A DNA stretch of 6,384 bases. Origin: Holosporaceae bacterium (GTDB taxonomy: Bacteria > Pseudomonadota > Alphaproteobacteria > UBA3830). Location of the stretch: contig JAITRK010000075.1 of assembly GCA_031288435.1 (NCBI GenBank), positions 1 to 6,384 on the forward strand. Reading direction: 5' to 3'. The position numbers and the translations under genes are program-made. A model generated the notes under the pieces. That model saw only the letters and a list, made by a program, of their open reading frames with translations, was not told the DNA's origin and did not search any database. Below, in pieces: positions 5,465 to 6,384 of this stretch. How positions within the stretch are numbered: position 1 is the first letter of the stretch; the number at the start of each line of letters is the position of its first letter.

Positions 5465-5516
5465 GCCAGACAACGAAATCAATCTGATTCATCCTGGGAT
5501 GCTATTTTGTTTTTGG

Positions 5517-6359
5517 CTACTTTTCTGCGGATACTACACGATCTATGCCGTTGAAATCTTTAAGACAAGTTATGTGATTGTAGCTATTTCTGCGCAGCAG
5601 ATCTGCTACTTTTTCGGCCTGACCAAACCCGACTTCGAAAAATATAAGGCCGCCGGAGGTCAATAGTTCCTGTGATATCCGCGCCAAAACAACAAACGCT
5701 TCCAATCCATCCTGGCCTCCGTCCAGCGCGATTTTGGGATCGTATTTTCTAACGTTTTCATCAAGTAGGGCAATATCGCATGTGCGCACGTATGGCGGGT
5801 TGCTGACGATTGCATCGAATTTTTCCGTTGGATCCGGAAAATTGTTCCAATCCGCAACGATAAAATTAGCTCTGTCAATTTTTAGCGTTCGTCGATTGCG
5901 AAGAGCTACCTCTATGGCTTCGGGACTAATATCCATGCCAGTACCATTGGAATTAATGAATTCGCCCAATAAACTGAGCAAGATACAGCCGCTTCCGGTA
6001 CCAAGATCAAGAAAATTCAGTGTGTCAAGCGCGCTAAACCGTCCTAGAGCGGCTTCGATGATTAGTTCCGTTTCAGGTCTGGGATCCAGCACATTTTGGT
6101 TCACGAAAAATTCATGTTTCCAAAAAAATTTCGAGTTTAAAATTTTAGACAGCGGCTCGCCGCTTTCGTACCTTGCTAACAGATGAAAAATTTGCTGTTT
6201 TTCTGCTAGAGCGACCGGTAATTTATCTGCTGTGAGAAATATTTTTTCGTAGGAAAGCCCTTTTACATTTGCCGCCATACGACGCAAAACTTTTATTTCT
6301 ACGCCAGAATCTTGCCGCAGTTTTTCAAATAGCGATTGTAGCGTATAATCCTCAGACAC
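5517..6359 (-). CDS. prmC: Peptide chain release factor N5-glutamine methyltransferase
   Basis: PrmC methylates the Gln of the GGQ motif in release factors RF1 and RF2, using S-adenosylmethionine, and thereby supports efficient translation termination. The 280-residue length is normal for the family. An N-terminal helical domain (about 1-80) is followed by D-P-R-P-E-T-E (92-98). The SAM-binding motif L-D-L-G-T-G-S-G is at 117-124, Asp143 is at the acidic ribose-binding position, and the catalytic N-P-P-Y is at 187-190. Y-D-P-K-I-A-L-D-G-G-x-D-G-L (206-219) and a C-terminal G-I-D-R (271-274) complete the family pattern. The start is GTG at 6359. An in-frame TAA only 3 nt upstream caps the frame, and the N-terminal domain needs this start; a clear Shine-Dalgarno is lacking. 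The gene is probably translationally coupled to the gene ending just upstream, which in many bacteria is prfA. Confidence 0.93.
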   Translation of the reverse strand: MSEDYTLQSLFEKLRQDSGVEIKVLRRMAANVKGLSYEKIFLTADKLPVALAEKQQIFHLLARYESGEPLSKILNSKFFWKHEFFVNQNVLDPRPETELIIEAALGRFSALDTLNFLDLGTGSGCILLSLLGEFINSNGTGMDISPEAIEVALRNRRTLKIDRANFIVADWNNFPDPTEKFDAIVSNPPYVRTCDIALLDENVRKYDPKIALDGGQDGLEAFVVLARISQELLTSGGLIFFEVGFGQAEKVADLLRRNSYNHITCLKDFNGIDRVVSAEK

Positions 6360-6362
6360 TGG

Positions 6363-6384
6363 TTACTTTTCATCTTCTTTATAC
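6363..6384 (-). CDS. C-terminal end of an unidentified upstream gene (possibly prfA)
   Basis: On the minus strand the last codons before prmC read Y-K-E-D-E-K and then TAA at 6365-6363, 3 nt before the prmC GTG. Such tight spacing suggests a gene ending here in the same operon. prfA commonly precedes prmC, but six residues cannot identify the product. Confidence 0.3.

Noticed and set aside
5734..6186. 150-codon plus-strand open frame
   Set aside because: It is antisense to prmC, which is certain from its SAM motif and NPPY.

Overview
The window looks like a piece of chromosome from an alphaproteobacterium with a reduced, fairly AT-rich genome, possibly a host-associated lineage such as Holosporales or Rickettsiales. 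That placement is an inference. It rests on the style of the lytic transglycosylase N-terminus, a divergent but catalytically complete GpsA, a PrmC that starts 3 nt after an upstream stop (prfA usually precedes prmC), and one perfect CtrA-type box (TTAA-N7-TTAA). All visible genes end in TAA or TAG. There is no rRNA, tRNA, CRISPR array, insertion sequence or integrase.

Layout, left to right. Positions 1-260 (minus) hold the N-terminal part of a secreted SLT-type lytic transglycosylase, cut by the window edge just after its catalytic Glu. After a 209-base spacer with small hairpins comes a 634-codon minus-strand gene (470-2374). It encodes a membrane-anchored homologue of the FlaA1/CapD/PglF nucleotide-sugar 4,6-dehydratases in which the dinucleotide-binding glycines and all catalytic residues are replaced. 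Divergent from it, 60 bases away, is gpsA (2435-3364, plus). A nested stem-loop separates gpsA from a convergent gene for a small secreted Ala/Pro/Thr/Glu-rich protein (3487-3900, minus). That gene's upstream region carries the CtrA-like box and is shared with a divergent gene for a 66-residue very basic protein (4113-4313, plus).

Positions 4314-4704 hold no credible gene. They contain a long imperfect hairpin (4530-4573), a perfect 14-bp palindrome (4602-4615), a TATAAT box and a short GTT-rich tract, so they may encode a structured RNA or long regulatory leader. Next are a gene for a 231-residue secreted, probably beta-rich protein of unknown function (4705-5400, plus), a terminator-like hairpin (5423-5464), and prmC on the minus strand (5517-6359) with the last codons of an upstream gene behind it.

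Together the genes cover housekeeping (phospholipid precursor synthesis by GpsA, release-factor methylation by PrmC), envelope functions (murein cleavage and the dehydratase-like membrane protein) and a block of lineage-specific secreted or small proteins with unusual intergenic DNA. The most notable item is the full-length dehydratase-fold protein that appears to be a pseudoenzyme.
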